Positions 47,706-60,415 of a stretch of 62,500 bases of DNA are shown piece after piece. Origin of the DNA: Sphingobium sp. TKS. GTDB taxonomy: Bacteria; Pseudomonadota; Alphaproteobacteria; Sphingomonadales; Sphingomonadaceae. The position numbers and the translations under genes were made by a program. Each line of letters begins with the position of its first letter. Positions within the stretch are counted from its first letter, which is position 1. The DNA is taken from NCBI RefSeq assembly GCF_001563265.1, contig NZ_CP005083.1, positions 1-62,500 of the forward strand. Direction: 5' to 3'. The notes below the pieces were generated by a model. It saw nothing but the letters and a program-made list of their open reading frames with translations, was not told the DNA's origin and ran no database searches.

Positions 47706-48188
47706 TTAACCCGCGATCAGGCGGATCGCGGCGCTCGAAACCCAGCCGCTGAGGCAGGGGCCGTCATAGGGTTGCTTGCGGTCCACCGGGTCGGAGACGC
47801 CGCAATCGGCGGGAGCCGCCGCATTGTCCGCCGCGGGTTTGGGGGCCAGCACGACCCCCAGCCATTTCTGGTCGATGCTGCGGGTACAGACCCAGGCGCG
47901 GCTCCCCTCCACTATCCGGGCGATTTCCTTCGCTTCGGCAAAGGGCGCGGCGCGCACGGCCAGACCCTTGGCGCCAACACGGACCACCTGTCCCATGGCG
48001 CCGCAGGCGTCGAGGCGCTGGCCGTCCTCCCCGATCATCACCGGGCGAGTCAGCGTCGATTCCAGGCGGGTTTCCGGCACATCCTCACGCGGCGCGCCGG
48101 CCAGCGAGCTGTTGGGCAAATCCTCCAGCACGTCGCTGCTTTTGGAACAGGCGGCCAGCATCAGGGCCAGGGCAAGGACGACACGCAT
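47706..48188 (-). CDS. SH3-domain lipoprotein
   Basis: 160-residue lipoprotein. A signal sequence ends in LAAC (Cys about 14). The middle section resembles a bacterial SH3 domain (GLAVRAAPFAEAKEIARI...WVCTRSID...WLGVV). Cys residues at DCGV and PCLSGWV may form a disulfide. It is periplasmic and its function is unknown. It is divergent from gyrB. Confidence 0.78.
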   Translation of the reverse strand: MRVVLALALMLAACSKSSDVLEDLPNSSLAGAPREDVPETRLESTLTRPVMIGEDGQRLDACGAMGQVVRVGAKGLAVRAAPFAEAKEIARIVEGSRAWVCTRSIDQKWLGVVLAPKPAADNAAAPADCGVSDPVDRKQPYDGPCLSGWVSSAAIRLIAG

Positions 48189-48243
48189 AGCTGCCTGATA
48201 GACCTTGCTTCCCATGGGCGAAAGGCGGCATGTTTCGCTTTAG

Positions 48244-50781
<2,538 letters not shown>

Positions 50782-50785
50782 TCTC

Positions 50786-51349
50786 ATGGAGCGGGTCCGT
50801 TGCGGCTGGGCCGGGACCGACCCGCTTTATTGCGCCTATCATGACGAGGAATGGGGCGTACCGGAACGCGATTCGCGGATGCTCTGGGAAACGCTGATGC
50901 TGGAGGGATTCCAGGCCGGGCTTAGCTGGATCACCGTCCTGCGCAAGCGGGAGACGTTCCGGTCCGCCTTTGCCGGTTTCGATCCGGACAGGGTAGCCGC
51001 CTTTGACGAGGCCGATATCGAGCGGCTGATGGGCGATCCCGGCATCATCCGGGCGCGGGCGAAGATCGAGGCGACGATTCGGGGCGCGCAGATCTTTTGC
51101 GCCATGCGCGACCGGCGCGAGGATTTTTCCGCCTATGCCTGGGGCTTTGTCGATGGCGGGCCGATCCGCAATGACGGCGTGACCTTTCCGGCGAAGACCG
51201 AGCTGTCCGAAGCGATCTCCAAAGACCTCAAGAAACGCGGCTTCAAATTTGTGGGGCCGACCATCGTCTATGCCTGGATGCAGGCTGTGGGGATGGTGAA
51301 CGACCATGCCGCGACCTGTTTCCGGCGGGATCAAGTCGCAAAAGCATGA
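50786..51349 (+). CDS. tag: DNA-3-methyladenine glycosylase I
   Basis: Removes 3-methyladenine from DNA in base excision repair. The zinc ligands are Cys6, His19, His174 and Cys178, the same spacing as E. coli Tag. The DEEWG motif follows His19. Length is 187 aa. It follows gyrB by 4 bp and is probably co-transcribed. It overlaps the next gene by ATGA. Confidence 0.95.
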   Translation: MERVRCGWAGTDPLYCAYHDEEWGVPERDSRMLWETLMLEGFQAGLSWITVLRKRETFRSAFAGFDPDRVAAFDEADIERLMGDPGIIRARAKIEATIRGAQIFCAMRDRREDFSAYAWGFVDGGPIRNDGVTFPAKTELSEAISKDLKKRGFKFVGPTIVYAWMQAVGMVNDHAATCFRRDQVAKA

Positions 51350-51849
51350 GACGGCTCTGGCCCTTGGCCTTCGCTCTTATGGTGGCGGGCTGTGATGGCG
51401 AGAAGGAAGCGCCCGCCGTCAATATGCAGTCTCAGGCTTCCGCACCGATCGTCGTTCAGAACGAGGCGGTGAACCAAGCCGACCAAAATGGCGCGGAAAG
51501 GGTTTCACGTGAAACGGACGTGGAACCGGCCCTCGTGCCTCCAGCCTCCGGTCGCCCTGCCAAGGATTATAGGGCGATCGGCACCGAGCCCTTCTGGGCG
51601 GTGACGGTGAAGGGATCGACCGCGACATTGGAGCGGCCGGACAGGGCGCCGCTCCGCTACGCGGTTTCGCGCAACGACGACAAGCGGGCGATCCGGTATC
51701 TGGGGGATGGCTTTTCAATGACCGTCACTGAAGGACCGTGCAGCGATGGGATGAGCGATGCCGTCTGGTCCGAACGGGTTGCGGTCGCCTTTGGCGAGGG
51801 GACGCTGAACGGCTGCGGCGGTTTGCGGGATGATCAAGGTCGGCCTTGA
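51346..51849 (+). CDS. COG3650-like lipoprotein
   Basis: 167-residue lipoprotein. Lipobox VAGC gives Cys16. The C-terminal half (YRAIGTEPFWAV, CSDGMSD, LNGCGGL) matches a family of unknown function that resembles META/heat-shock type proteins. A near-perfect parS-like site (51501-51516) is encoded in its linker. It overlaps tag and is probably translated with it. Confidence 0.8.
   Translation: MRRLWPLAFALMVAGCDGEKEAPAVNMQSQASAPIVVQNEAVNQADQNGAERVSRETDVEPALVPPASGRPAKDYRAIGTEPFWAVTVKGSTATLERPDRAPLRYAVSRNDDKRAIRYLGDGFSMTVTEGPCSDGMSDAVWSERVAVAFGEGTLNGCGGLRDDQGRP
51501..51516. other. parS-like site inside the lipoprotein gene
   Basis: GGTTTCACGTGAAACG matches the TGTTTCACGTGAAACA form of parS at 14 of 16 positions, with a perfect 14-bp palindrome (51502-51515). 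It lies 17 kb right of parAB and codes for RVSRETD. Confidence 0.65.
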
Positions 51850-51906
51850 GATGGGCTTGATCCTTCGCCCGCATGGCACGGGGAGGAGGAAGATGTCCGC
51901 AAATGG

Positions 51907-52063
51907 CCAATGCAAGCCATTGAGCGCATCCGTGTTCCTGCGAAGGCAGGAACCCAGTTCTGCCGCTTGTGGATCATCGCACCGTAGGAACTGGGCTCCT
52001 GCCTTCGCAGGAGCACGATGCGCTTCAAGAAAAAGCGCTAAGCAGACCGTCCGCCTTCCACCC
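51907..52063. repeat. Dispersed palindromic repeat, long version
   Basis: 157-bp element. Inner arms 51932-51960 and 51988-52016 are inverted copies (27 of 29). Its outer flanks match, in reverse orientation, those of the element at 15951-16048. Together with the ppa terminator this fills the 327-bp gap 51850-52176; no gene is seen there. Confidence 0.85.
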
Positions 52064-52116
52064 ATTCCGCTCTACGGCGGGCATATCCAGCACGGCATTT
52101 CGACAGACGCATATGC

Positions 52117-52156
52117 AAAAAAAGGGCCGCGTAAAATCATCCACGCAGCCCCTTTT
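52117..52156 (-). terminator. Intrinsic terminator of ppa
   Basis: On the minus strand a stem (arms 52143-52156 and 52117-52132, one bulge and one G-U pair) ends in a run of seven U. It lies 20 bp after the ppa stop. Confidence 0.85.
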
Positions 52157-52176
52157 ATCCACTATAATCGTTTGCT

Positions 52177-52719
52177 TTAAGCGGCCTGCTTGCCAGCCTT
52201 GTAACGCTCGATCGCTTCCAGCGTGATGCGGCGGGCGTCTTCCGCGCCGCCCCAGGTGCCGATCCGCACCCACTTGGTCTTTTCCAGATCCTTATAGTGG
52301 GTGAAGAAATGTTCGATCTGCTCCATCACGATGCCGGGCAGATCGTCCTTTTCATCGACGTCGCTGTAATAAGGGAAGGTCTTGTTGTCGGGCACGCAGA
52401 CCAGCTTTTCGTCGCCACCGGCTTCATCTTCCAGATTCAGCACGGCGATGGGACGGGCGCGCACGACCGATCCGGGCACGAAGGGCGAGCGGGCGATGAC
52501 CAGCGCGTCCAGCGGATCGCCATCGGGCGACAGGGTGTGCGGCACGAAGCCGTAATTCGCCGGATAGCGCATCGGCGTATGCAGGATGCGGTCCACGAAC
52601 AGAGCGCCCGATGCCTTGTCGAACTCATATTTGACAGGTTCCCCGCCGACCGGAACCTCGATGATGACATTCAGGCTGTTGGGTGGATCATCCCCGACCG
52701 GGATCAGTTCGATATTCAT
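52177..52719 (-). CDS. ppa: Inorganic pyrophosphatase
   Basis: Hydrolyses pyrophosphate to phosphate. The signature DGDPLD is at residues 66-71, giving the metal-binding aspartates. Length is 180 aa. The ATG at 52719 starts MNIELIPVGDDPPN. It has its own intrinsic terminator. It lies downstream of the M61 peptidase gene in the same direction (40 bp gap). Confidence 0.97.
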   Translation of the reverse strand: MNIELIPVGDDPPNSLNVIIEVPVGGEPVKYEFDKASGALFVDRILHTPMRYPANYGFVPHTLSPDGDPLDALVIARSPFVPGSVVRARPIAVLNLEDEAGGDEKLVCVPDNKTFPYYSDVDEKDDLPGIVMEQIEHFFTHYKDLEKTKWVRIGTWGGAEDARRITLEAIERYKAGKQAA

Positions 52720-52759
52720 GGGACTTCAAGCCTTTGTAAACGCGTTGGTCTTCGGGCGA

Positions 52760-54679
52760 TTATGTTTTCGGTTTCAGCAGCCGGTCCAGGCTGCCTTCAC
52801 CCTCTCCTGTCTTTTCGAGGCGCGGATAGCGCAGGCCGCCGGAATATGCGAGGGTCAAAGTGCGGTAATATTTATCTTGGCGTAGGATGATCTGGAGCGG
52901 CTTTCCGGACCTGATCGCGGCCTTGAACACATCGCCCGAATATTCGTCGCCGTTGATCGCGACGATTTTGGAGCCGATGGCGAGGCCCGCCTTGAAGGCT
53001 GGGCTGTCCCAGACGACGTTGGAAATCTCGCCGTCATTCTTGACGATCATGCCGATGCCGAAGCTCTGATCGGTGAATTTGCCCGACCCCTCGGCCGCCT
53101 TGGTGATGGCGCCCGGCGTGTCGCCATAAACCAGCTTGTAGCCGCCCAGCGCGAAGCCGCCCTTGGGCGTTTCCTTTGTCGTGCTGTCGACATATTTCTG
53201 GAAGAAGCCCGCCCAGTCATAGGGCGCGACGCCGTTCAGCGTCTTGATCACGTCGCCGCGATTATAGACGACCTGACCCCAGTCGCCCGGATTGATCCCG
53301 AAGAAAGCCTGGGCGAAATCATCCAGCCCCTTGGCGCCCTTGGTCTGCTGACGGATGATCGCATCCGCCTCCAGCCAGATCATCAGGCCTTCGTTGTAAT
53401 AATCCTCCGACCGCTGCCAGCTCGACCAGCCTTTGGGCCGACGGGCGGAGATGATGGGATCATGGGTGGTGTCCTCCATCGGCCGCCATTCGCGGCCCTT
53501 GGCGGTGTCCAGCTTCGCCGCGATATGGGCATAGGCGTCCAGCGTTTCCTGCTTGTTGAACAGGCCTGACCGCGCACCCAGCACATAGCCCCAGAATTGC
53601 GTCTGCCCTTCATAGACCCAGAGCAGATTGTCCTGCATCGGCACGTTGAAATCGGGCGTCCACAAAAGGTCCGGGCGGCGGAACTTGCCGTCCCAGCTAT
53701 GGGTGAATTCGTGCGGCAGCAGGTTGCGGTCCAGCAGCGCGTCGCCATCGCCCCATTTCTTGAAATAGCCCGGCTCGACCTGATTTTCGGAACTGCGGTG
53801 ATGCTCCAGCCCGATGCCGCCCATCTCGTCGGTGATGGCGAACAGGAAGTCATAATGGTTGAAATGATAGGTGCCGAACAGCGCGCCTGCTTCGTCCACC
53901 AGCTTCTTGTGTTTGGCGATCTGGTCGGGCTTGGCATCCAGCTCGTCGGCATCGTCCGCAACGATGTTCAGCGTCACATTATGGCCAAGGTCGACGGGCT
54001 TGAAATACCGTCCCGCGAAGACCGGCGAATCCTGCAAGGCTTCATAATCGATCACGTCATAGGCGACCGTCGATCCGGTCTTCTTGCCCCGCAACGCCGT
54101 CGCCGCCTGCCAGCCTTCGGGATAGGTCACGGTCGCCTGCACCGGAATCTGGCGCGTATAATAGCCCGCCGGATAGAGCGACACCGACTCCCACTGGATG
54201 TTCAGCATCTTGGGCGTCACGACGACCCGGCCCTGATTGGGCTGGGTGGCGGACAGGAACTGGAAGCTTGCGACGACCTGCTTCGTCCCCTGCGGCACGT
54301 CGATCACAAAGCCGTAGACGTTGAGCGGATCGCGCTTCCACGCCAGCGGCTTGCCGTCGGCGGTGAAGCTGATGCCGTTGACCTTTTCAATGGCTCCGCG
54401 CGGCGCATGATTGCCCGGCAGCCATTGCGGCACCAGCAGCGTCATCGGGCCGGCGGCGGCGACGGGGATCGTCTCCTTGACGCGGAAGATGCGCTGCACC
54501 GTGTCGGTGGCGTCGACCTCCAGCTTGATCGTGCCGCCGGGATAGGGAATGTCCTTGGGCGTGGGCGCGGCATTGTCGACCGGCAGCGCCGTCGGCTTGG
54601 AGCGGATTGCATCCTGCGCGACCAATGGTCCTGCGATAGCCGTAGAAAGGAAAAGGGCGGCAGCAAGGCTGCGGATCAT
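52760..54679 (-). CDS. Exported M61 family metallopeptidase with PDZ domain
   Basis: 639-residue zinc peptidase (glycyl aminopeptidase group). A signal peptide (about 1-20, cleaved near VAQ) leads to the M61 domain with HEFTH (His323, Glu324, His327). A C-terminal PDZ domain (about 540-610: GIGMIVKNDGEISNVVWDSPAFKAG) follows. It acts in the periplasm. ATG 54679 is preferred; ATG 54685 is also in frame. It is divergent from hisS. Confidence 0.9.
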   Translation of the reverse strand: MIRSLAAALFLSTAIAGPLVAQDAIRSKPTALPVDNAAPTPKDIPYPGGTIKLEVDATDTVQRIFRVKETIPVAAAGPMTLLVPQWLPGNHAPRGAIEKVNGISFTADGKPLAWKRDPLNVYGFVIDVPQGTKQVVASFQFLSATQPNQGRVVVTPKMLNIQWESVSLYPAGYYTRQIPVQATVTYPEGWQAATALRGKKTGSTVAYDVIDYEALQDSPVFAGRYFKPVDLGHNVTLNIVADDADELDAKPDQIAKHKKLVDEAGALFGTYHFNHYDFLFAITDEMGGIGLEHHRSSENQVEPGYFKKWGDGDALLDRNLLPHEFTHSWDGKFRRPDLLWTPDFNVPMQDNLLWVYEGQTQFWGYVLGARSGLFNKQETLDAYAHIAAKLDTAKGREWRPMEDTTHDPIISARRPKGWSSWQRSEDYYNEGLMIWLEADAIIRQQTKGAKGLDDFAQAFFGINPGDWGQVVYNRGDVIKTLNGVAPYDWAGFFQKYVDSTTKETPKGGFALGGYKLVYGDTPGAITKAAEGSGKFTDQSFGIGMIVKNDGEISNVVWDSPAFKAGLAIGSKIVAINGDEYSGDVFKAAIRSGKPLQIILRQDKYYRTLTLAYSGGLRYPRLEKTGEGEGSLDRLLKPKT

Positions 54680-54831
54680 GAACATCTCCGAAAAAGCTTG
54701 TGGTCGAACGACCGTATAACAACAGAATGGCGAGCCAATCCGCTCTCGTCCACCCTGAACAATGCTCGCGACATATTGGGACAAAAAAGCGCGTTTCCTT
54801 GAAGCATCTTTATCGTTAAAGGCGCTCCCCC

Positions 54832-56093
54832 ATGGCCAAGATTGAAACGCCGCGTCCGGTGCGCGGCACGCAGGACATGCTGGGCGGCACCACCGAAGCG
54901 TTCCAGGAACGTTTCGCGCACGTAGTCGCCACCTTTGAGCGGGTGCGAAAGCTCTATGGATTCCAGCGGGTGGAAGTGCCCGTCTTTGAATCGACGGCGG
55001 TGTTTGCCCGGTCGCTGGGCGAAAGCACGGACGTCGTTTCGAAGGAAATGTACACGTTCGAGGATCGCGGCGGCGACAGCATCACCCTGCGCCCCGAATT
55101 CACGGCGGGCATTTCACGCGCCTATATCACCGAGGGGTGGCAGCAATATGCGCCGCTGAAAGTCGCGACCCATGGCCCGCTGTTCCGTTACGAGCGCCCG
55201 CAAAAGGGCCGCTTCCGCCAGTTCCACCAGCTCGACGCCGAGATCATCGGCGCGGGCGAGCCGGGTGCGGATGTGGAACTGCTGGTTCTGGCGGATCAGT
55301 TGCTGCGCGAACTGGGCGTGTCGGAAGGCGTGACGCTCAATCTCAACACGCTGGGCGACGGGCCGAGCCGCGACGCCTGGCGGGCGGCGCTTATCGCGCA
55401 TTTCGAGGCGCATCGCGACCAGCTTTCCGAAGAGAGCCTGGATCGTTTGCAGCGCAATCCGCTTCGCATCCTCGACAGCAAGGATCCGCGGGATCGCCCG
55501 GTGGCCGACAGCGCGCCAGACATCGACGCCTATCTGACCGACGAAGCCCGGACCTTCTTCGAAAAGGTGACGGCGGGCCTCGATGCGGCGGGCGTAGCGT
55601 GGGAGCGCAATGCCCGGCTGGTGCGCGGCCTCGATTATTATCGCCACACGGCTTTCGAGTTCATCACCGATCGCCTGGGCGCACAGGGCACTGTGCTCGG
55701 CGGCGGGCGTTATGACGGGCTGATCGAAAATCTCGGCGGTCCCTCGACCCCGGCGGTCGGCTGGGCGGCGGGGATCGAGCGGTTGGCGATGCTGGTGGAT
55801 ATGCCGGAGATTGCCGGACCCGCTGTAGCCGTCATTCCCATGGGTGAAGCGGCTGAAATCAAGGCCACCGGCATCGTAGCCGATCTGCGCCGCGCCGGCG
55901 TCGCCTGCGACATGGGCTATCGCGGCAATATGAAGAAGCGGATGCAGCGGGCCAATGCCTCGGGTGCGGCCTGGGCGGTGATCCTGGGCGACGACGAGCT
56001 GGCGCGGGGCGAGGCGGCTGTCCGCAATCTGGGTACGGGTGAGCAGCAGGCCGTTGCATTGGATGCACTGATCGAGAAGTTCGCGACACTCTG

Positions 56094-56094
<1 letters not shown>
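54832..56094 (+). CDS. hisS: Histidyl-tRNA synthetase
   Basis: Class II synthetase charging tRNA-His. Motif 1 is near VRGTQDML, motif 2 is [16 protein letters not shown], and the histidine A loop is [15 protein letters not shown]. Length is 420 aa. The stop (TGA) and the prfA start (ATG) share one base. Confidence 0.96.
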
Positions 56095-57181
<1,087 letters not shown>

Positions 57182-57185
<4 letters not shown>

Positions 57186-58027
57186 GCGTATCCGGCTCCG
57201 TCCATATTCCCGAAACCCTCCGCGCCACTAGCGCTCGCCTTGCCCCCATCAGCGGCACGCCGCGTCTGGACGCCGAACTGCTTCTCGCCCATGCGCTCGG
57301 GATCGACCGCAACGAGCTGCTGATGCGCCAGCGCGACCTTAGCGTCCCGCCCTGCTTCGAAGCCCTCATCGAACGCCGCCTCACCGGCGAACCCATCGCC
57401 TATATCATCGGCATGCGCGATTTCTGGACGATCAGCCTGCATGTGACGCCTGACGTTCTGATTCCCCGCCCGGACACCGAAACGCTGATCGAGGCCGCCG
57501 TCGACCATTTCGGCAGGAGGACGCCTGCCCGTATCCTCGACCTCGGCACCGGCTCCGGCGCGCTGCTGCTCGCCGCGCTCAGCCAATGGCCGCAGGCGAG
57601 GGGGACCGGGGTAGACATTTCGCCTGCCGCGCTGGCGGTGGCGCAGGGCAATGCCGATTGCCTGGGTCTTGGCGCGCGTGCCGACTTCCGGCTGGGCAAC
57701 TGGGCGGAGGGGCTGGACGGCCCGTTCGACCTGATCCTCATCAACCCCCCCTATATCGCGCGCGACGTCGTGCTTGCGGGCGATGTCCTTCACGAACCCG
57801 AAGGCGCGCTTTTCGCCGGAACGGAGGGGCTGGACGATTATCGCCGGATCGCGCCGATGCTGCCGCGCCTGCTGGCATCGGACGGCATGGCCGCGATCGA
57901 GATCGGTTATGACCAGCGGACCAGCGTCTCGGCCTTGCTTGCCGATCAAGGACTTAGCGTTTCGGCGCGCCGCGATCTGGCCGGGCACGACCGCTGTCTG
58001 GTCGCGACGCCGGCACCCCTGGCGTGA
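57182..58027 (+). CDS. prmC: Release factor glutamine methyltransferase
   Basis: SAM-dependent N5-methylation of the GGQ glutamine of release factors. The NPPY motif (188-191) and the SAM loop [12 protein letters not shown] are present. Start is GTG 57182, overlapping the prfA stop. Length is 281 aa. It is placed with its substrate's gene, as in most bacteria. Confidence 0.95.
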
Positions 58028-58344
58028 CCGGGTGAAGGATTTGCGCCGACACAAGCTAAAATTGCTTGGTTTATGGCCTGGAAGCCACTACATGGGGCTT
58101 AGGGACGGCACTATCCTGAGGATCTGCCCTGTGGGGCTGCGACAAGAAAAGGCCGTTTTCCCGCTCCTTCAAAGTCACGACGGCGCTGCTGCGCAAGCGC
58201 CTCTGGCAGGTCAAGGGCATGGGCCGATCGCTCGGCCCCTGTCCGGCGGAGCCTTACCCGGCCTGATGGTCAGGCCGTGCTGAAGGATGGCGACTGAACA
58301 GTGTTTTCAGTGAATGATGGCAAAGTGAACGCAAGGATCAGCTC
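58028..58344. other. Gap with no supported gene
   Basis: 317 bp between prmC and the DUF4167 gene. A 6-bp hairpin (58259-58273, GCCTGA/TCAGGC) is visible. Open frames here have no credible start with a ribosome-binding site, and none resembles a known protein. The last 30 bp carry the AAGGA site of the next gene. A leader or small RNA is possible. Confidence 0.5.
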
Positions 58345-59139
58345 TTGATCAACAACAGGCAGGCCGGCCGCCGCAATCGCGGCCGGAACAACAATAATGG
58401 TCGTCCCAATGGTGGCAATCGGGGCGGTGGTGACAACGGCAACCGGATCGACAACCGCGCGCGCGGCAATGCGGCCCAGCTTCTTGAAAAATACAGGAAT
58501 ATGGCTCGCGACGCCCAGATGGCGGGCGATCGGGTGAATGCGGAATATTATCTGCAATTTGCCGACCATTATTTCCGCGTCCTTGCCGATAACCGCGCCC
58601 GGCAGGAGGAGCAGCAACAGCGCTTCCGGCCCCGCGATGAAAGCTTCGACGAGAATTTCGACGATTTCGACGGTGGCTATGAAGGCGGCGAGGAAGTGCG
58701 CGCCGATCAGGTTCCCGATCGCGGCCAGGACTTTGATCGTCGCCGTGACGAGCCGCGCGACTATCGTGAAGGCCGGAACGACCGCAATCGGCGGGATCGC
58801 AATGACCGCAATGATCGCAACGAGCACCGCCGTGAGCGCCCGCCGGTTGAGGAAAGCGTCGTCGAGGAAGCCGTGAAGCAACCCCGGCCTAAGGTTGCTC
58901 CCGAACCGGTTGCCGCCGCGCAGCCGGCCCCGGCCCCGGAACCGCAGCCCGAAGCGGAGGCTCCCCGCGCGCGCCGCGGCCGTCCGCGCAAGGCGGCGAA
59001 GGAAGAGGGACAGGGCGGTCTGGATCTCGCCGTGCTGCCGCCCTCGATCGCTCGCGCCGACAATGATGCCGAACCCGTCGAGGAAGCGCCGCGCAAGCGC
59101 ACTCGCCGCGCCCGGCCCGCGGCTGAAGCGGCCGAATAA
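58345..59139 (+). CDS. DUF4167 protein, Arg/Asn/Gly-rich
   Basis: 264-residue protein. The N-terminus (1-40) is rich in Arg, Asn and Gly. The DUF4167 core follows (about 38-82: RGNAAQLLEKYRNMARDAQMAGDRVNAEYYLQ as its middle part, shortened here to RGNAAQLLEKYRNMARDAQM). Charged, low-complexity stretches and a basic tail (RARRGRPRKAAKE) complete it. It looks like a disordered RNA-binding protein. The start is TTG 58345, with AAGGA upstream. Next to prfA-prmC, a link to translation is possible. Confidence 0.85.
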   Translation: MINNRQAGRRNRGRNNNNGRPNGGNRGGGDNGNRIDNRARGNAAQLLEKYRNMARDAQMAGDRVNAEYYLQFADHYFRVLADNRARQEEQQQRFRPRDESFDENFDDFDGGYEGGEEVRADQVPDRGQDFDRRRDEPRDYREGRNDRNRRDRNDRNDRNEHRRERPPVEESVVEEAVKQPRPKVAPEPVAAAQPAPAPEPQPEAEAPRARRGRPRKAAKEEGQGGLDLAVLPPSIARADNDAEPVEEAPRKRTRRARPAAEAAE

Positions 59140-59171
59140 ATCCCGATCCCTGCCCGATGGCGGGATGATGA

Positions 59172-59209
59172 AAAAAAGGGGACAGTGCTGATGCGCTGTC
59201 CCCTTTTTT
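59172..59209. terminator. Bidirectional intrinsic terminator
   Basis: Perfect 14-bp stem (59172-59185 with 59196-59209) with A-run on one side and T-run on the other. It serves the DUF4167 gene on the plus strand and yciA on the minus strand. Confidence 0.92.
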
Positions 59210-59236
59210 GTTGTCCTCCGGCACGGCTTTGACGGA

Positions 59237-59614
59237 TCAGGCGACCGGCAACGGACGCGGCCGGTGATTTTCGTCCAGCGCGACGAAGGTGAACAGGCCG
59301 CTTGTCAGCTCGACCTTCGTCTCTTGCGGGCCTCGCGTCGCGATGACATCGATCCGGATGGCGACGGACGTGCGCCCCCGCCGTTCCTCATGGGCATAGA
59401 CCGACACGATATCGCCCAGCAGGATCGGGGCAATGAACGTCATGCTCTCGATCGCCACCGTCGCCACGGCGCCCTGAGCGATCCGCGTGGCTACGATGCC
59501 GCCCGCAATATCCATCTGGCTCAGCACCCAGCCGCCAAAGATATGCCCGTTGGCGTTGATGTCCGTGATGTGCGGAACCACGCGCAACACCACTTCGCCC
59601 CTTTGTTCAGTCAT
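59237..59614 (-). CDS. yciA: Acyl-CoA thioesterase, YciA type
   Basis: Hotdog-fold thioesterase that hydrolyses acyl-CoA. HIFGGWVLSQMDIAGGIVA is the family's active-site helix, with Asp in DIAGG. Length is 125 aa from ATG 59614; another ATG lies one codon upstream. It overlaps the end of the small membrane protein gene by 8 bp. Confidence 0.9.
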   Translation of the reverse strand: MTEQRGEVVLRVVPHITDINANGHIFGGWVLSQMDIAGGIVATRIAQGAVATVAIESMTFIAPILLGDIVSVYAHEERRGRTSVAIRIDVIATRGPQETKVELTSGLFTFVALDENHRPRPLPVA

Positions 59615-59906
59615 CACTGGAAACCTCGTCTTTCATCCGGTCGATGACCTGTTCGTCATGCCCCGTTCCGCTCGACAGAAATGCCAATGCCATCAAACCC
59701 GTCCCCAGCATGAAGGTCAACCAGACGCCCAATATCGTCGCGATGATCATGTGGATCGGCATGGGCCCCGCCCATAGCCGCAGAAACAGCAAGGCGACCC
59801 CCACGCACAGCGCGCCGGCCAGCGCCATCCACCCCATGATCCGACGGAATCGCCGCCAGGCGACCCTTGCAATCTCCGGATCATCAAGGCCTTGTTTGTG
59901 CGTCAT
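59607..59906 (-). CDS. Small two-helix membrane protein
   Basis: 99-residue protein of unknown function. Two membrane segments are clear (about residues 23-43 and 50-75). The N-terminus is charged (MTHKQGLDDPEIARVAWRRF). The tail is acidic. The ATG at 59906 is chosen because upstream residues overlap a non-coding-like stretch. It overlaps yciA by 8 bp, so the two are probably co-transcribed. Confidence 0.7.
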   Translation of the reverse strand: MTHKQGLDDPEIARVAWRRFRRIMGWMALAGALCVGVALLFLRLWAGPMPIHMIIATILGVWLTFMLGTGLMALAFLSSGTGHDEQVIDRMKDEVSSDD

Positions 59907-59980
59907 CCCTTTCCTTTGGGGTGTGAAAGTGGGATCATCAAGGGACTGAGGCATTTAGTCGACAGGGAGGGAGATGGATC

Positions 59981-60409
59981 ATGACGATCGCGGCGATTTT
60001 GCAACGCAAGGGACAGGATGTCGTCCAGGCGCAATCGAGCGACACGGTCCTTTCCGTGGTGCAGTTGCTCGCCCAGCGGCGGATCGGCTGCGTGCCGGTG
60101 GTGGATGACGGCAAGGTGGTGGGCATCTTTTCCGAGCGCGACCTGGTCTATCGCGTGGCGCAGGAAGGAGCGGCGGTGCTGGAACGCCCCGTGGGCGAGA
60201 TCATGACCGCCCCGCCGATCACGACCGATGATCGGACTCCCGTCATCCACTGCCTGTCGTTGATGACGAAGCGGCGCATCCGGCACCTGCCCGTCGTGGT
60301 CGACGGCGCGCTTGTCGGGCTGGTGTCGATCGGGGATCTTGTGAAGTTCCGCATCGACAGCATCGAATCGGAAGCGGCTTCCCTGCGCGACTATATCCAG
60401 ACGGCCTGA
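59981..60409 (+). CDS. Two-CBS-domain protein
   Basis: 142-residue protein made of two CBS domains (about 6-65 and 73-130). Such pairs bind adenine nucleotides and regulate partner proteins. No catalytic domain is attached. The GAGGGAGATGG upstream is a plausible ribosome-binding site. Its partner is not known. Confidence 0.9.
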   Translation: MTIAAILQRKGQDVVQAQSSDTVLSVVQLLAQRRIGCVPVVDDGKVVGIFSERDLVYRVAQEGAAVLERPVGEIMTAPPITTDDRTPVIHCLSLMTKRRIRHLPVVVDGALVGLVSIGDLVKFRIDSIESEAASLRDYIQTA

Positions 60410-60415
60410 TTCGTT

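Noticed and set aside
51512..51527. Second parS-like site directly after the one at 51501
   Set aside because: Only one half (ACGTGGAAC) fits; the other half shows no match.
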